DNA of 64,000 bases from Thermacetogenium phaeum DSM 12270 (GTDB taxonomy: Bacteria; Bacillota; DSM-12270; Thermacetogeniales; Thermacetogeniaceae), in the NCBI RefSeq assembly GCF_000305935.1, contig NC_018870.1:2155001-2219000 (forward strand), written 5' to 3'. The translations under genes and the position numbers were made by a program. The notes below the pieces were generated by a model. It saw only the letters and a program-made list of their open reading frames with translations, was not told where the DNA came from and ran no database searches. Of this stretch, positions 28,826 to 39,084 are shown in pieces (position 1 is the stretch's first letter; every line of letters starts with the position of its first letter).

Positions 28826-29996
28826 ATCCTTTTAACCTCCCCGCTTTGAGTGTGCTGCCGTTAGCGATGATGGTGAGATTGTCCCTGTGCACTACCTCGT
28901 CGTAGTCATGATAGCCCAAAATCATCTTGATCTCCGTGCTCTTTTTTCCCATTATCAACTTTACCTCATCTGAGGAGTAGTTGCTGATACCTCTGGCAAT
29001 CTCCCGTCCGCACGGATCTACCAGGCTGACAACATTTCCCGCCTCGAAAAAGCCAACAACACCGGTAACACCGCCCGGCAGCAGGCTCTTTCCCTTTTTT
29101 AATATAGCCTCCAAAGCGCCGTGATCGATGCGGATCTTCCCCTCAACAGGTGAGCCGAAAGCGATCCAGCGTTTGCGCGCCTTCATCGTTTCTTCGCAGG
29201 GCACGAAAAGCGTCCCCACCCGTTTCCCTTGCAGAATTGCGGCAAGATTGCCCCGTTGCATACCGCCGGCGATCACCATCGGTATCCCCGCCTGCATGGT
29301 AATCCGCGCCGCCTGAAGCTTTGTCTCCATCCCTCCCGTGGCCAGGTGGGAGCCGCGCCCTCCGGCGACCGCCTCGATCTCCGGGGTAATCTCCCAGACC
29401 TCCGGGATCAGCTCGGCATCCCGGTTCTCGTGGGGATCGGCCGAATACAATCCGTCCTGATCGGTCAGGAGAACCAGCAGGTCGGCATCGATAAGACAGG
29501 ACACAAGGGCCGCCAGGGTGTCGTTATCACCAAAGCGGATCTCCTCAACGGCCACGGTATCGTTCTCGTTGACGATGGGTAAGGCGCGGTAACGCAGGAG
29601 GGAATACAGGGTATGGCGGGCATTGAGGTAACGCCCCCTGTTTTTGATATCATCCCGCGTCAGGAGCACCTGGGCAACAGTGATCCCAAAGGGGGCGAAG
29701 AAAGACTCGTAGTTTTGCATGAGGATCCCCTGGCCGACGGCTGCAGCAGCCTGTTTTTCGGGGAGCGTGCGCGGCTTTCCCAGAAGCCCCAGCCTTCCCA
29801 CGCCGGCTCCGATAGCTCCCGAACTGACCAGAACAACATCACGCCCCTCCTTCCAAAGGCCCGCCACATCCTCGACCAGACCCTTCATGCGTTTTAAGTT
29901 CAGGTCTCCCTTGCTGCCGCACAAAAGCCGCGTCCCTACTTTGATGACAAGCTTACGCGCTCCGGTGAGAGCAGCACGGATATTTAAAGACGTCAT
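28812..29996 (-). CDS. proB: Glutamate 5-kinase with PUA domain
   Basis: 394 aa. Phosphorylates glutamate in the first step of proline synthesis. The amino-acid-kinase core (KLVIKVGTRLLCG; LVSSGAIGAGVGRL; VNENDTVAVEEIRFGDNDTLAALVS) is followed by a C-terminal PUA domain. ATG 29996 has AGGGGAG at proper spacing; an ATG three codons upstream sits too close to it. The 240-bp gap upstream to obgE shows nothing clear. Confidence 0.95.
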   Translation of the reverse strand: MTSLNIRAALTGARKLVIKVGTRLLCGSKGDLNLKRMKGLVEDVAGLWKEGRDVVLVSSGAIGAGVGRLGLLGKPRTLPEKQAAAAVGQGILMQNYESFFAPFGITVAQVLLTRDDIKNRGRYLNARHTLYSLLRYRALPIVNENDTVAVEEIRFGDNDTLAALVSCLIDADLLVLLTDQDGLYSADPHENRDAELIPEVWEITPEIEAVAGGRGSHLATGGMETKLQAARITMQAGIPMVIAGGMQRGNLAAILQGKRVGTLFVPCEETMKARKRWIAFGSPVEGKIRIDHGALEAILKKGKSLLPGGVTGVVGFFEAGNVVSLVDPCGREIARGISNYSSDEVKLIMGKKSTEIKMILGYHDYDEVVHRDNLTIIANGSTLKAGRLKGYAGK

Positions 29997-30238
29997 CAGC
30001 CTCATTCTCCCCTATTTCCGCTAATGAGGTCGGCATCCCTTCCCCACGTTTAAATTTTCATAGATTTCTCGAATTCTTAGCCGACGCCCCGAGCACCGAA
30101 AGCCAACAGGCAATCCGGCCATCTCCAATTTTACGGATGGGCTCCATTCGCCGGTAACTGTTGTGTGGGTATTTTTCTGCTTTCCCGCCGGCAATTCCTG
30201 CCGCTTTCCCTTCGTTTTTCACCAGCGGTACTTCTCTC

Positions 30239-31546
<1,308 letters not shown>

Positions 31547-31695
31547 TCACTATCTGCTGCCTGCACTCAAAGCACTAAGGGATTTGACCCGGCTATCTGG
31601 AATAATCATCCCATGAGCTGCCAGAAAAATCGATACGACAAGGGACCACTCCCCAGAAAGGCACCTAGCTGTTGGCCCTGACCCCAGATGACAAA

Positions 31696-31721
31696 TTCCC
31701 CTGGTCTGGCGACCAGGGGAA
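31696..31721 (-). terminator. Hairpin between rpmA and obgE
   Basis: TTCCCCTGGTC-N4-GACCAGGGGAA, then TTTGTC on the minus strand. A partial terminator that could reduce read-through from ribosomal protein genes into obgE. Confidence 0.6.
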
Positions 31722-31746
31722 ACGATCCGCCTTCCCGGAAGAAAAT

Positions 31747-32037
31747 CTATACAGCCTCTGTGTAAACACTGACCCTCTTGCGGTTCTTACCGCAGCCCTC
31801 GTACTTCACATAACCGTCGACAAGTGCGTAAAGTGTATCATCATTACCGCGGCCGACATTCCACCCGGGGTGGATCTTCGTTCCCCGCTGCCTCACAAGG
31901 ATATTTCCGGCCCGCACGAACTGGCCGTCGTATCTCTTGACACCGAGGCGCTTGGCTTCGCTGTCCCGGCCGTTACGGGAACTGCCGACTCCCTTTTTAT
32001 GGGCAAATAACTGCAGATCAAAACCCTCCAGAATCAT
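31747..32037 (-). CDS. rpmA: 50S ribosomal protein L27 with cleavable N-terminus
   Basis: 96 aa. It begins [20 protein letters not shown], the Bacillota-type extension removed after LQLFA by Prp to expose the functional N-terminus at the peptidyl-transferase centre. ATG 32037 follows GGAGG and overlaps the prp end by 20 bp. Confidence 0.97.
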   Translation of the reverse strand: MILEGFDLQLFAHKKGVGSSRNGRDSEAKRLGVKRYDGQFVRAGNILVRQRGTKIHPGWNVGRGNDDTLYALVDGYVKYEGCGKNRKRVSVYTEAV

Positions 32038-32380
32038 GGCGACACCTCCTCACCTCGATATACTTTCCATAGCTCCCGGCAATTCCGTGCATTCCGATTT
32101 CCAGGGTTTGCAGAATAATCCCGGCCGTTTTTTTGTCCTCCTCAGGCAAATCCGGGGGCAACAGCAACCGCACACAGGCGCCTTCCTCCTCCTGGGAGTC
32201 CCTTATGACCGCCGGTTGCCGGGAAAGAAACCGTTTCAAAGCAGCGACGGCCGTCTGGACGAGAGCGGAGACGCCGGCACAGACGATGTCCCTTCCGGGG
32301 GGAGCATACCCGGCATGCCCCCTGACGCAAAACCCTTCCAGTTCACCGCTCTCCCCTTCCACAAATAAGGCCTCAATCAT
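32018..32380 (-). CDS. prp: Ribosomal-processing cysteine protease Prp
   Basis: 120 aa. Cleaves the L27 N-terminal extension. Catalytic His in [11 protein letters not shown] and Cys in [15 protein letters not shown] are both present. The ATG at 32380 overlaps the rplU stop by 8 bp. Substrate and protease are adjacent genes. Confidence 0.94.
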   Translation of the reverse strand: MIEALFVEGESGELEGFCVRGHAGYAPPGRDIVCAGVSALVQTAVAALKRFLSRQPAVIRDSQEEEGACVRLLLPPDLPEEDKKTAGIILQTLEIGMHGIAGSYGKYIEVRRCRHDSGGF

Positions 32381-32735
32381 CTGTTCCCGACTGCCCGCCG
32401 GACGGTTCCGCCGCGCCATTCTGGCCGCAGAAGATCTTCTGAATCGCCACCTCCGTGTAAAGCTGCCTGTGGCCTTTGCGGCGGCGGTAGTTCTTCTTGG
32501 GCTTATACTTGAAAACCAGTATCTTCTTGGCCTTACCCTGACTCCGCACCAAGGCAGTCACCCGCGCCCCCGGGACATAGGGGGTTCCTACCTTAAAATC
32601 GCCGTCACATTCTACAGCCAAAACCCTGTCAAAAACCACTTCCTCACCTGGAGCGGCATCCAGCTTTTCCACCCGCAGCACGGTGCCCTCGCGCACCTTG
32701 TACTGCTTGCCGCCGGTTTCCACTATCGCGAACAA
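32373..32735 (-). CDS. rplU: 50S ribosomal protein L21
   Basis: 120 aa from a TTG at 32735 that follows AAGGAGG. The start [16 protein letters not shown] and the [22 protein letters not shown] segment are diagnostic. It is about 17 residues longer than usual because of a C-terminal tail ([18 protein letters not shown]). Confidence 0.96.
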   Translation of the reverse strand: MFAIVETGGKQYKVREGTVLRVEKLDAAPGEEVVFDRVLAVECDGDFKVGTPYVPGARVTALVRSQGKAKKILVFKYKPKKNYRRRKGHRQLYTEVAIQKIFCGQNGAAEPSGGQSGTDD

Positions 32736-32867
32736 CTTCCTTCCTCCTTCCGCCGGGATCTTCGAGGGTGGCATCCTTTGCAGGGATGCGCTCTGGCAAC
32801 CCTTCCCGAGCGACTTTTCGGGCATAATCACAAGTGAATTTTAGCATCACCGGTCCCCCGGTGTCAA
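32736..32867 (-). promoter_or_regulatory. Promoter and leader of the rplU operon
   Basis: TTGACA (32862-32867), an 18-bp spacer and TAAAAT (32838-32843) on the minus strand form a good sigma-A promoter. The roughly 95-nt leader contains a hairpin GCATCC-N7-GGATGC and may be an L21-leader autoregulatory element. Confidence 0.75.
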
Positions 32868-32899
32868 GCAAACCGGGGCGTTGAGGGCATTGAGATGGT

Positions 32900-34918
32900 T
32901 CAGTCACCTTTAGAAAGGATATCAAGTTTGCGCAATTTTCTGTAGAGGGAACTACGGGAAATTCCCAGTTCCCGCGCCACCTTGCTAAGATTCCCCTTAT
33001 TTTTGACCAAAAGAAGGGAAATTTCCTGGCGCTCTTTTTCGGCCAGCAGTCGTTTGATCCTGTTTCGCTCGGCGAGCAAGGTCGTTTCTCGGGGCGCCCC
33101 ATCCCCCTCTGGTTGCAAACCGGAAGAGTGTGGGCAGACAATTTCTTCGGGCAGGTGTTCCAGACGGATACTCTGCCCGGCGGCCACATTAACCATCCTC
33201 TCTATCACATTTTGAAACTCGCGGATATTACCGGGCCAGTGGTACCGCTGGAGGCAAGGAATCACGCGGGGGTCCACATCCCTGATGTCAACATGCATTT
33301 TCTTGCAAATCTCTTCGAAGAAGACATCAAAAAGAAGTGGTATATCCTCACGCCGCTCACGCAGGGGCGGTAGGGAGATTGAGATCACGTTTAGCCTGTA
33401 AAAGAGGTCCTCGCGGAAATTACCCCTGGCGACCTCCAGTTTCAGGTCTTTATTGGTGGCACAAATCACCCGCACATCCACGGCAATCACCTTTTCTCCG
33501 CCGATGCGGGTGATTCTTTTGTCCTGTAGTACCCGTAGCAAGGCTACCTGATGTTCCAAGGGCATATCTCCGATCTCATCCAAGAAAAGGGTGCCCCCCG
33601 AGGCCAGCTCGAATTTACCGGGCCTGCCACCCCGCCGTGCCCCTGTAAACGCTCCTTCATCATAGCCGAACAACTCACTTCCGATCAGTTCTCTGGGTAT
33701 GGCACCGCAATTCACCGCGATAAACGGCCCGTTTCTACGGGAACTAGCATTATGAATCGCCTGGGCAAAGACCTCCTTGCCGGTGCCGCTCTCCCCCTGC
33801 AGCAGCACATTGCTGTCGTTGGTGGCAGCCAGTTTGGCCAGTTGCACAGCCTTTAAAAGCTTCTTGTTACGACCAATGATGTCAGCAAAGGTGTAAGTGG
33901 CCTGGGCACCACTGAGGCGGTTGACCAGATTTCTGATTTTATTGATGGGGTTAAGAAAGATCACTCCATCGGTGATCGCACCCTTTTCATCCTGAATCGG
34001 CTTGCCTGATGAGAGGCAATAGACAATCCCCGTTCTGTTGTTAACAATCACCTCCTTGTCGGTATAGCTTTTACCGGTCGTCAGAAGTTCTTCGATACCC
34101 GGGTCCCGCTCAACAAACTCTTTGAACATGGCTCCCCTTATCTCGCTGTCCGGCTTTGACAAGATTTTTTCCGCCGCCGGATTAACCTGTTCGATCAGAC
34201 CGTTCCTGTCCACCACTACAACCCCGTCTGAAACGGTATGGAAAATATTGCCCAGCCGGTTATTGAGCAGGACAAGCTCGCTGTTCCGCCGCTGAAGACG
34301 GAGTTGACTGCGGATTGCCTCCACTGCGGCCACCACCATGCCCAGGGTGTGCGGGTGAGTCTTGAACGAGGGTCCCGACATCTGAAGGGCGCCGATTACC
34401 CTGCCGTCATCATCGTAAATTGGCGCCGCTGAGCATGTCCAGCCATGCACCTTCTGACAATAATGCTCTTCTCCCGAAACCTGAATTGGCCTTCTGATGG
34501 CCAAGGCGGTGCCCAGACCATTTGTGCCCGTCTCCTCTTCTATCCAACTGGCTCCCCTGATAAGATTCAATTCTGCGGCATTTTTGAGGATATCACTGTC
34601 ACCCATAACCTCCATGATGAAGCCCTGTTCGTCGGACAGCAAAACGATGAAACCGGAACCGGCTACAAAATGATAGAGATTGGTCATAAAAGGCCTGGCA
34701 ACGTCGATTAAGCTCCTCTTTTTGTAAAGCAGTGCTTCAAGTTGCTCGGCACTTAAAACCCGGTGGCTGACGCCATCCCATGGGTCAACACCAGCCCGCC
34801 TGGAACGCAGCCAGGACTCCGCTATCTCTGAACGCACGGTAGCGGGGATCTTGCCAGTATTCACGAAGATCTTCCACGCTATGGCGATACTACGGGAAAC
34901 TGTTCCGTTGTTTGGCAT
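32900..34918 (-). CDS. Sigma-54-dependent activator, AcoR family
   Basis: 672 aa. N-terminal GAF-like sensor (about residues 60-210, with EEETGTNGLGTALAI), PAS domain (about 225-335, VSDGVVVVDRNGLIEQVNPAAE), AAA+ domain with Walker A GESGTGKE, the sigma-54 contact loop GAFTGA and Walker B GGTLFLDEIGD, and a C-terminal Fis helix-turn-helix (NKGNLSKVARELGISRSSLYRKL). ATG 34918 has GGGGGAGG upstream; a GTG two codons earlier is possible. It is divergent from an aldehyde dehydrogenase with a -24/-12 promoter, so that operon is its likely target, probably in response to an aldehyde, alcohol or acetoin-like effector. Confidence 0.93.
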   Translation of the reverse strand: MPNNGTVSRSIAIAWKIFVNTGKIPATVRSEIAESWLRSRRAGVDPWDGVSHRVLSAEQLEALLYKKRSLIDVARPFMTNLYHFVAGSGFIVLLSDEQGFIMEVMGDSDILKNAAELNLIRGASWIEEETGTNGLGTALAIRRPIQVSGEEHYCQKVHGWTCSAAPIYDDDGRVIGALQMSGPSFKTHPHTLGMVVAAVEAIRSQLRLQRRNSELVLLNNRLGNIFHTVSDGVVVVDRNGLIEQVNPAAEKILSKPDSEIRGAMFKEFVERDPGIEELLTTGKSYTDKEVIVNNRTGIVYCLSSGKPIQDEKGAITDGVIFLNPINKIRNLVNRLSGAQATYTFADIIGRNKKLLKAVQLAKLAATNDSNVLLQGESGTGKEVFAQAIHNASSRRNGPFIAVNCGAIPRELIGSELFGYDEGAFTGARRGGRPGKFELASGGTLFLDEIGDMPLEHQVALLRVLQDKRITRIGGEKVIAVDVRVICATNKDLKLEVARGNFREDLFYRLNVISISLPPLRERREDIPLLFDVFFEEICKKMHVDIRDVDPRVIPCLQRYHWPGNIREFQNVIERMVNVAAGQSIRLEHLPEEIVCPHSSGLQPEGDGAPRETTLLAERNRIKRLLAEKERQEISLLLVKNKGNLSKVARELGISRSSLYRKLRKLDILSKGD

Positions 34919-35007
34919 CGTCACGCCACCTCCCCCTCTGAAGTCCCGTTTCTCGAAACAGGTCGTATCCCGGCAAACGCCGCCAGTAACAGCTTTAAAT
35001 AATAAAT

Positions 35008-35047
35008 CCAGGGGGTATCTGTGCAGGAGAGCACAGATACCCCCTGG
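35008..35047. repeat. 17-bp perfect inverted repeat in the divergent region
   Basis: CCAGGGGGTATCTGTGC and GCACAGATACCCCCTGG flank a 6-nt loop. It lies about 90 bp upstream of the regulator gene and 380 bp upstream of the -24/-12 promoter. It could be an enhancer site for the activator or a transcription-blocking hairpin. The rest of 34919-35428 shows no gene. Confidence 0.6.
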
Positions 35048-35428
35048 CGTATAGTGCTCTCCTTTCCGTAATGGGAGGCCCGGCGGTTTCCCGCCAGACC
35101 CATTGGCCTGGCAACCATACCTGGCTGGCTTCAGGTCACCAGGCTCGGAGAATTATTCATTCTCTATTCCTTTCAAAAGTTCGTTCGACAATGTTCCCGA
35201 AAATCCTTCCACCGACCAATTAATTTCCGGCTTTTCCATTGAGATACCACTTTCGAACCGAATCCACCGGGGAACCGTACCGGCCTGTCAGGGGAATGTA
35301 GCACAAATTATACAACACCGCGACAATCAGCTTACATCTATTGGCATTCAAGGCGAAAGTCTCCTTCAGGACTCCAAGCTGGATGTAGGAATTAATGAAT
35401 GATATCATGTCCGGCCGGAACCATATCC

Positions 35429-35444
35429 TGGCATGGATATTGCT
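35429..35444 (+). promoter_or_regulatory. Sigma-54 (-24/-12) promoter
   Basis: TGGCAT-N5-TTGCT matches the sigma-54 consensus, with GG and GC elements 12 bp apart. It points toward the aldehyde dehydrogenase about 300 bp downstream and lies opposite an AcoR-like activator gene. Confidence 0.8.
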
Positions 35445-35455
35445 TAGTTAAGTCA

Positions 35456-35747
35456 ACAGCCAAGGAAATATCATCTCCGAACCTGTCCGCCTGTGGCACT
35501 GGCTATGGCAGCAGGTCTGTAGGGTATGTCTGGAAACGGACATACCTCCCGTTATGGAAAGGGGATTTACAACTTGAGTAGCTGGGCCATACCTCTTTCC
35601 GGTATGGCCTTTTTGCAGGGGGTTTATCCCGTCTCCCTGGTAGAGTTTCTATCCAAAGGGGGTGATGGTAAAGAGGGGTTAGAGGAGCCAGCGCCGGTTG
35701 CAGGTTAATGGAGCGAGGTCAAAAAATTAAAAAGGGGGTTTTTTAAA
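35456..35747 (+). promoter_or_regulatory. Long leader with attenuator-like hairpins
   Basis: The leader between the sigma-54 promoter and the aldehyde dehydrogenase contains GGTATGTC-N8-GACATACC (35523-35546) and an intrinsic terminator GGCCATACC-N7-GGTATGGCC-TTTTT (35585-35614). The GGTATG/CATACC arms of both hairpins are mutually complementary, so alternative pairing is possible. I do not recognise the riboswitch class, if it is one. Confidence 0.5.
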
Positions 35748-37223
35748 ATGAAAAAACCGATGGATGACAGTTACAAGCTTTACATCAACGGGAAATGGGT
35801 TGATGGTAAGGAGGGCAAGACTTTCAACACCTATTGTCCCGCCACTGGTGAGCTGCTGGCCACCTGTGTGGAAGCCGGCATGGAAGATGTTGATGAGGCG
35901 GTCAAAGCTGCCTGGAAGGCCTGGGAAACCTGGAAGGACGTTAGCCCCCAGGAGCGTTCCGCCATGTTGCTGAAGATCGCGGATTTGATCGATGAGAACG
36001 CCGAAAAGCTGGCCTTGGTTGAAACCATGGACAACGGCAAGCCGATCCGGGAGACCATGACCATCGATGTCCCCTTGAGCTCAGACCACTTCCGCTACTT
36101 TGCCGCTGCCATCAGGACCGAGGAAGGCGAAGCGGTGATGATCGACAAGGACACCATGAGCATCATTCTCAGGGAGCCCATCGGTGTTGTAGGTCAGATC
36201 ATCCCCTGGAACTTTCCTCTGCTGATGGCCGCCTGGAAGATCGCTCCTGTTCTGGCGGCCGGTTGCTGCACGGTGATCAAACCATCCAATGTTACATCCC
36301 TGAGCCTGCTGGAACTGGCCAAACTGCTTGATCAGGTTTTGCCTCCGGGGGTCGTCAACGTGGTCACCGGACGGGGTTCCACAACCGGCAGGTACATGCT
36401 GGAACACCCCGGCTTCCGGAAACTGGCCTTCACCGGTTCCACCGAAGTGGGTTACAGTATTGCAGAAGCGGCAGCGAAAAAGCTGATCCCGGCCACCCTG
36501 GAACTGGGAGGCAAGTCAGCCAACATCTATTTCCCCGATTGCCCCTGGGAGAAGGCCATTGAAGGTTTGCAGATCGGCATTCTCTTCAACCAGGGCCAGG
36601 TATGTTGCGCCGGTTCCCGCGTCTTTGTCCACGAGGATATCTATGATAAGTTCCTGGCTGAAGCCGTAGCTGCCTTTAACAAGGTCAAGGTAGGTATCCC
36701 GTGGGAGAAGGACACCCAGATGGGTTCCCAGATCAACGAAGGACAGCTCCAGAAGATCCTTTCCTATGTAGAGATCGGCAAACAGGAAGGAGCCAAAGTA
36801 GCCTGTGGTGGCACCAGAATTACAGAGAACGGCCTGGACAAAGGAGCCTTCATGCGGCCGACCCTTCTGGTGGATGTGAACAACAAGATGCGAGTGGCCC
36901 AGGAGGAGATCTTCGGGCCGGTTGCCGTTGTCATCAAGTTCAAGACCGAGGAAGAGGTCATAGCTATGGCCAATGATAGTGAGTACGGCCTTGGTGGGGC
37001 CGTCTGGACGAAGGACATCAACCGTGCCCTCCGGGTAGCCCGGGCAATCGAAACCGGCCGGATGTGGATCAACAACTACAACAACCTGCCGGCACATGCT
37101 CCATTCGGCGGCTACAAGAAATCCGGTATCGGGCGGGAAACCCACAAGGTGATCCTGGAACACTATACCCAGATGAAGAACATCTTTATCAGTCTCAGCG
37201 AGGAGAAGGTTGGCCTCTACTAA
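35748..37223 (+). CDS. NAD(P)-dependent aldehyde dehydrogenase
   Basis: 491 aa. Oxidises an aldehyde to the acid with NAD(P)+. Key sites are visible: IIPWNFPLLMAAWKIAPVLAAG, the general base region ATLELGGKSANI, catalytic Cys in FNQGQVCCAGSRVFVH, and EEIFGPVAVVIKF. It is closest in appearance to AldB/AcoD-type acetaldehyde dehydrogenases. AAGGGGG precedes the ATG. It is driven from a -24/-12 promoter and is followed by a strong hairpin. Confidence 0.92.
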   Translation: MKKPMDDSYKLYINGKWVDGKEGKTFNTYCPATGELLATCVEAGMEDVDEAVKAAWKAWETWKDVSPQERSAMLLKIADLIDENAEKLALVETMDNGKPIRETMTIDVPLSSDHFRYFAAAIRTEEGEAVMIDKDTMSIILREPIGVVGQIIPWNFPLLMAAWKIAPVLAAGCCTVIKPSNVTSLSLLELAKLLDQVLPPGVVNVVTGRGSTTGRYMLEHPGFRKLAFTGSTEVGYSIAEAAAKKLIPATLELGGKSANIYFPDCPWEKAIEGLQIGILFNQGQVCCAGSRVFVHEDIYDKFLAEAVAAFNKVKVGIPWEKDTQMGSQINEGQLQKILSYVEIGKQEGAKVACGGTRITENGLDKGAFMRPTLLVDVNNKMRVAQEEIFGPVAVVIKFKTEEEVIAMANDSEYGLGGAVWTKDINRALRVARAIETGRMWINNYNNLPAHAPFGGYKKSGIGRETHKVILEHYTQMKNIFISLSEEKVGLY

Positions 37224-37232
37224 AAACACCCC

Positions 37233-37258
37233 GCTGGCCGGGGGCCTCCCCGGCCAGC
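37233..37258 (+). terminator. Hairpin after the aldehyde dehydrogenase
   Basis: GCTGGCCGGGG-N4-CCCCGGCCAGC is very stable but has no T-run, so it may act as an mRNA stabiliser or partial terminator before the downstream genes. Confidence 0.5.
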
Positions 37259-37286
37259 AACAGGTTAATGCGAGGTGTTATGACCT

Positions 37287-37508
37287 TTGGAAGCAATCAC
37301 AAGGGAAAGTGTGGTTGAGGACCTGATGGAACAGCACCCAGAAGTTATTTCCTACTTTATCGAACAAGGGATCAACCCCATCTTCTGCGTGGGGGCATTT
37401 CCGGGTTGTCTCGGAAAACTGCTGGAAATCAAGGGGGTGCCGAACCCGGATGCCTTTATCAGGGGATTGAACGATTACCTGTTGGAGCGGACAAAAAAGT
37501 CGGAATAG
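37287..37508 (+). CDS. Small DUF1858-like protein
   Basis: 73 aa starting at a TTG (GAGGTG upstream). The pattern VVEDLMEQHPEVISYFIEQGI followed by FCVGAFPGCLGKLLEIKG resembles DUF1858/hybrid-cluster-associated domains, which often carry a redox CxxC. Here two cysteines are separated (C..GAFPGC). It lies between the aldehyde dehydrogenase and nadK. The function is unknown; a redox-linked role is possible. Confidence 0.6.
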   Translation: MEAITRESVVEDLMEQHPEVISYFIEQGINPIFCVGAFPGCLGKLLEIKGVPNPDAFIRGLNDYLLERTKKSE

Positions 37509-37652
37509 CACCCACCCATTTTTGGACAGGCCGGAAGGGGTTTTTTCCGCTTCGACTTGTCCATTTTTGTTACATCATGGCACCGCCGAGGTCGTTCCAT
37601 ATGCTATCGGCACACCGGGCACGAACCTGACAGGGAAGGGAGGCCTCAGGCA

Positions 37653-38525
37653 TTGAAGATAATAATTGTATACAAGGATGACGCCGGGGCGCAACGGCTT
37701 GCCCGGGAGTTGCACAAGAAACTTGAATCCCGTGGAGCATCCGCTGCTTGTATGGGGTTGAGGGAAATGACAAAGAGTGCTCTCTGGCAAGCGGACCTGG
37801 TATTGGTGCTGGGAGGGGATGGTACCTTTCTGAAAACCGCCCGGTGTTGTGCAACCCAGGGGATACCGGTGCTGGGAGTAAATCTGGGCACAATTGGCTT
37901 CCTGAGCAGCATCGAGCCAGAGCAACTGTTGCAAGAAGTCGACCGGATTCTTAACAGAGATTACCGCATTGAAAGCAGAATGATGCTGGATGTACGCCTG
38001 ATCCGGGATGGTATGGAGGTTTACCACGGACTTTCCATGAATGATGTGGTGATCAGAGCCTGCGTCTCTCATACAATCACGATCGGTCTCCAGATCGATC
38101 GGCTATTTCATACCACCTACACTGGTGACGGTGTGGTTTGTGCCACGCCAACCGGTTCAACGGCCTATTCCTTCTCGGCCGGAGGACCGGTTCTGGATGT
38201 GGACCTTCCCGCACTGGTGATTACTCCTATCTGCCCCCAGTTATCATGTTCCAGAGCCCTTGTAGTTAGGTCATCAGCGCGGCTGGTGTTCGAACTCGTT
38301 GCGGGCCACCCTACAGCTTTTTCGGTGGACGGGGAAGACGAGCTGCCGCTGGCCAAAGGAGACAGGGTGGAGGTCGTCAGATCTCCTGTTACTGCCAAAA
38401 TTGCAGAGGTGTTTCCGGTAAGCAGTTTGGACCGTGTCCTCCGCAGGTTCGAAAGGCTTAACAACACGAGGGCGGAGGCAAGTAACGACATGAACATTCT
38501 GCTGCAATCCTGTTACGTTTTATAG
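37653..38525 (+). CDS. nadK: NAD kinase
   Basis: 290 aa from TTG 37653 (GGGAGG upstream). Makes NADP+ from NAD+. GGDGTFLKTAR, LGVNLGTIGFLSS and the second motif CATPTGSTAYSFSAGGPVLD are intact. It stands 19 bp ahead of the NuoE-like gene of an electron-transfer operon, suggesting NADP+ supply is co-regulated with an NADP(H)-using complex. Confidence 0.93.
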   Translation: MKIIIVYKDDAGAQRLARELHKKLESRGASAACMGLREMTKSALWQADLVLVLGGDGTFLKTARCCATQGIPVLGVNLGTIGFLSSIEPEQLLQEVDRILNRDYRIESRMMLDVRLIRDGMEVYHGLSMNDVVIRACVSHTITIGLQIDRLFHTTYTGDGVVCATPTGSTAYSFSAGGPVLDVDLPALVITPICPQLSCSRALVVRSSARLVFELVAGHPTAFSVDGEDELPLAKGDRVEVVRSPVTAKIAEVFPVSSLDRVLRRFERLNNTRAEASNDMNILLQSCYVL

Positions 38526-38544
38526 GATAAGGAGTGATATTTCC

Positions 38545-39084
38545 GTGGAATGTACTAGTCAGCCTAAGAGCGATCTGGAGGAGCTTTTACGGAACGATTT
38601 TAATACCTGGAGCCGGCTGCAGGAAGTGGTAAAAACATATCGGGGGCAACCCGGCAGCCTGGTGACCGTGCTCCAGCGGGTACAGGCCATCTACGGCTAC
38701 CTGCCGCAACCTGTGATGCGTTACCTGTCCGGGGAATTGCAGATCAAACCGGCCAGAATTTACGGGGTAGCCACATTCTATTCCCAGTTCCGTCTGACCC
38801 CAGTAGGAAAGTACCTGATCCTGCTCTGCCAGGGCACTGCCTGCCATGTCAATGGATCAGAGCGGATCCGCTCAGCTGTCTGTGAGGAACTTCGGATCAG
38901 ACCAGGGGAAACGACGCACGACCGGCTGTTTACCCTGTCGGATGTGGCCTGTCTGGGCTGTTGCAGCTTGGCCCCGGTGATGATGATCAACGGTCAGGCC
39001 TACGGGCCGCTGACAACGGACAAAGCCCTGAAGATCATCAGGGAATTGGCCGCCGGCGAGAAAAAGGAGGAAGCGGCGCCATGA
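38545..39084 (+). CDS. NuoE-like [2Fe-2S] subunit of an electron-transfer complex
   Basis: 179 aa. Thioredoxin-like [2Fe-2S] protein with cysteines in LLCQGTACHVNGSE and VACLGCCSLAPVMMING, the NuoE/HydC/HndA pattern. GTG start behind AAGGAG. Its stop overlaps the next start (ATGA). It probably passes electrons between the NuoF-like flavoprotein and the large third subunit. Confidence 0.93.
   Translation: MECTSQPKSDLEELLRNDFNTWSRLQEVVKTYRGQPGSLVTVLQRVQAIYGYLPQPVMRYLSGELQIKPARIYGVATFYSQFRLTPVGKYLILLCQGTACHVNGSERIRSAVCEELRIRPGETTHDRLFTLSDVACLGCCSLAPVMMINGQAYGPLTTDKALKIIRELAAGEKKEEAAP

Noticed and set aside
35456-35620. Leader considered as a cobalamin, SAM or THF riboswitch
   Set aside because: I could not place any of the conserved core boxes of those classes; it is left as uncharacterised.
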